Virus record (IMG/VR): IMGVR_UViG_3300020185_000334
Span: 1-20,077 of that record
Length of the DNA: 20,077 bases
Strand: one strand, 5' to 3'
Source: a virus
Shown here: one piece after another, positions 19,947 to 20,077 of the stretch
Layout: every line of letters begins with the position of its first letter
Position numbering within the stretch: the stretch's first letter is position 1
Program-made: the position numbers and the translations under genes
Notes under the pieces: model-generated
Databases searched by the model: none
What the model was told of the DNA's origin: nothing
The model's input: the letters and a program-made list of their open reading frames with translations, nothing else

Positions 19947-20077
19947 TGTTTAAGTTATAAATTTAAGAAAGGTGATAAAGTAGCTCAGATCAAGATTGAG
20001 AAGAATTATGATACTACCGTTGAATGGGCTGATGAAGTCGAGGTAGCTGAACGAGGTGAAGGTGGATTCGGATCAAC
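19947..20077 (+). pseudogene. dut: dUTPase C-terminal fragment lacking a start (continues past the window)
   Basis: The frame reads FKKGDKVAQIKIEK, then ERGEGGFGST at the window edge. These are motif IV (G-D-x-x-A-Q) and the glycine-rich motif V (R-G-x-G-G-F-G-S-T) of trimeric dUTPases, which convert dUTP to dUMP and keep uracil out of DNA. Motifs I-III, including the catalytic aspartate and the YRG region, are absent: the frame is closed by TAA at 19944-19946 and contains no ATG, GTG or TTG. A nearby ATG at 19946 is in a different frame; with one T fewer in the TTT that follows, it would read M-L-S-Y-K into this sequence. I read it as the remnant of a broken or partly duplicated gene. A 3' exon of a split gene is another possibility. 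Confidence 0.6.

Noticed and set aside
1-20077. tRNA genes, CRISPR arrays, insertion sequences or integrase sites
   Set aside because: I looked for cloverleaf-like segments, spaced short repeats, transposase or recombinase motifs and terminal inverted repeats, and found none I could support.

Overview
The window is the late structural block of a tailed, contractile (myovirus) phage of the T4 supergroup. It is AT-rich and compactly coded: nearly every base is in a gene, and the longest intergenic gap is under 100 bp. The identifications rest on a gp17-like terminase with intact ATPase and nuclease motifs, a gp18-like sheath, a gp19-like tube, a gp53-like wedge, a gp14-like neck protein, and probable gp27, gp29 and gp16 homologues. 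T4-type late promoters (TATAAATA and close variants) precede most genes. The host cannot be named from the sequence. The AT-rich composition and near absence of Shine-Dalgarno sequences would suit an aquatic host, but that is only inference.

Layout. Positions 1-195 hold the 3' end of a gp61-like primase gene (+). Positions 218-2073 hold five small minus-strand genes for acidic, helical proteins. At least three are paralogues, and all start with a short helix followed by a (I/L)-x-E motif resembling T4 capsid-targeting sequences and gp21 protease sites. Positions 2108-3718 are a plus-strand string of small unknown genes, one with membrane helices and a zinc-ribbon-like tail. Positions 3715-5714 are minus strand: the neck protein gp14, a 103-aa unknown, a bidirectional terminator, and a 277-aa acidic protein that probably hides a nested 163-aa gene with its own promoter.

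From 5733 to 19430 the plus strand carries terminase, a tube-fold protein, sheath, tube (between two strong terminators), a larger tube-fold protein, two distant paralogues of the gp26/gp51 or tail-chaperone type, a tape-measure-like protein with 72-residue repeats, a gp48/gp54-like protein, gp53, a gp27-like hub protein and an unknown structural protein. A probable small terminase (19432-19890) lies on the minus strand. The window ends in the C-terminal part of a dUTPase reading frame that has no start codon here.

The most notable signal is how late promoters and start codons are joined. In eleven places, including the internal start in the 277-aa gene, TAAATA is followed by exactly five bases and then ATG. 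With T4 late-promoter geometry, transcription would start at the A of ATG, which implies leaderless late mRNAs. Clear Shine-Dalgarno sequences appear only before two genes inside operons (3518 and 18507). The second notable signal is the group of genes with putative capsid-targeting N-termini, possible internal head proteins that could be injected with the DNA. The 45-bp direct repeat in this cluster and the truncated dUTPase indicate recent rearrangement at both ends of the block.
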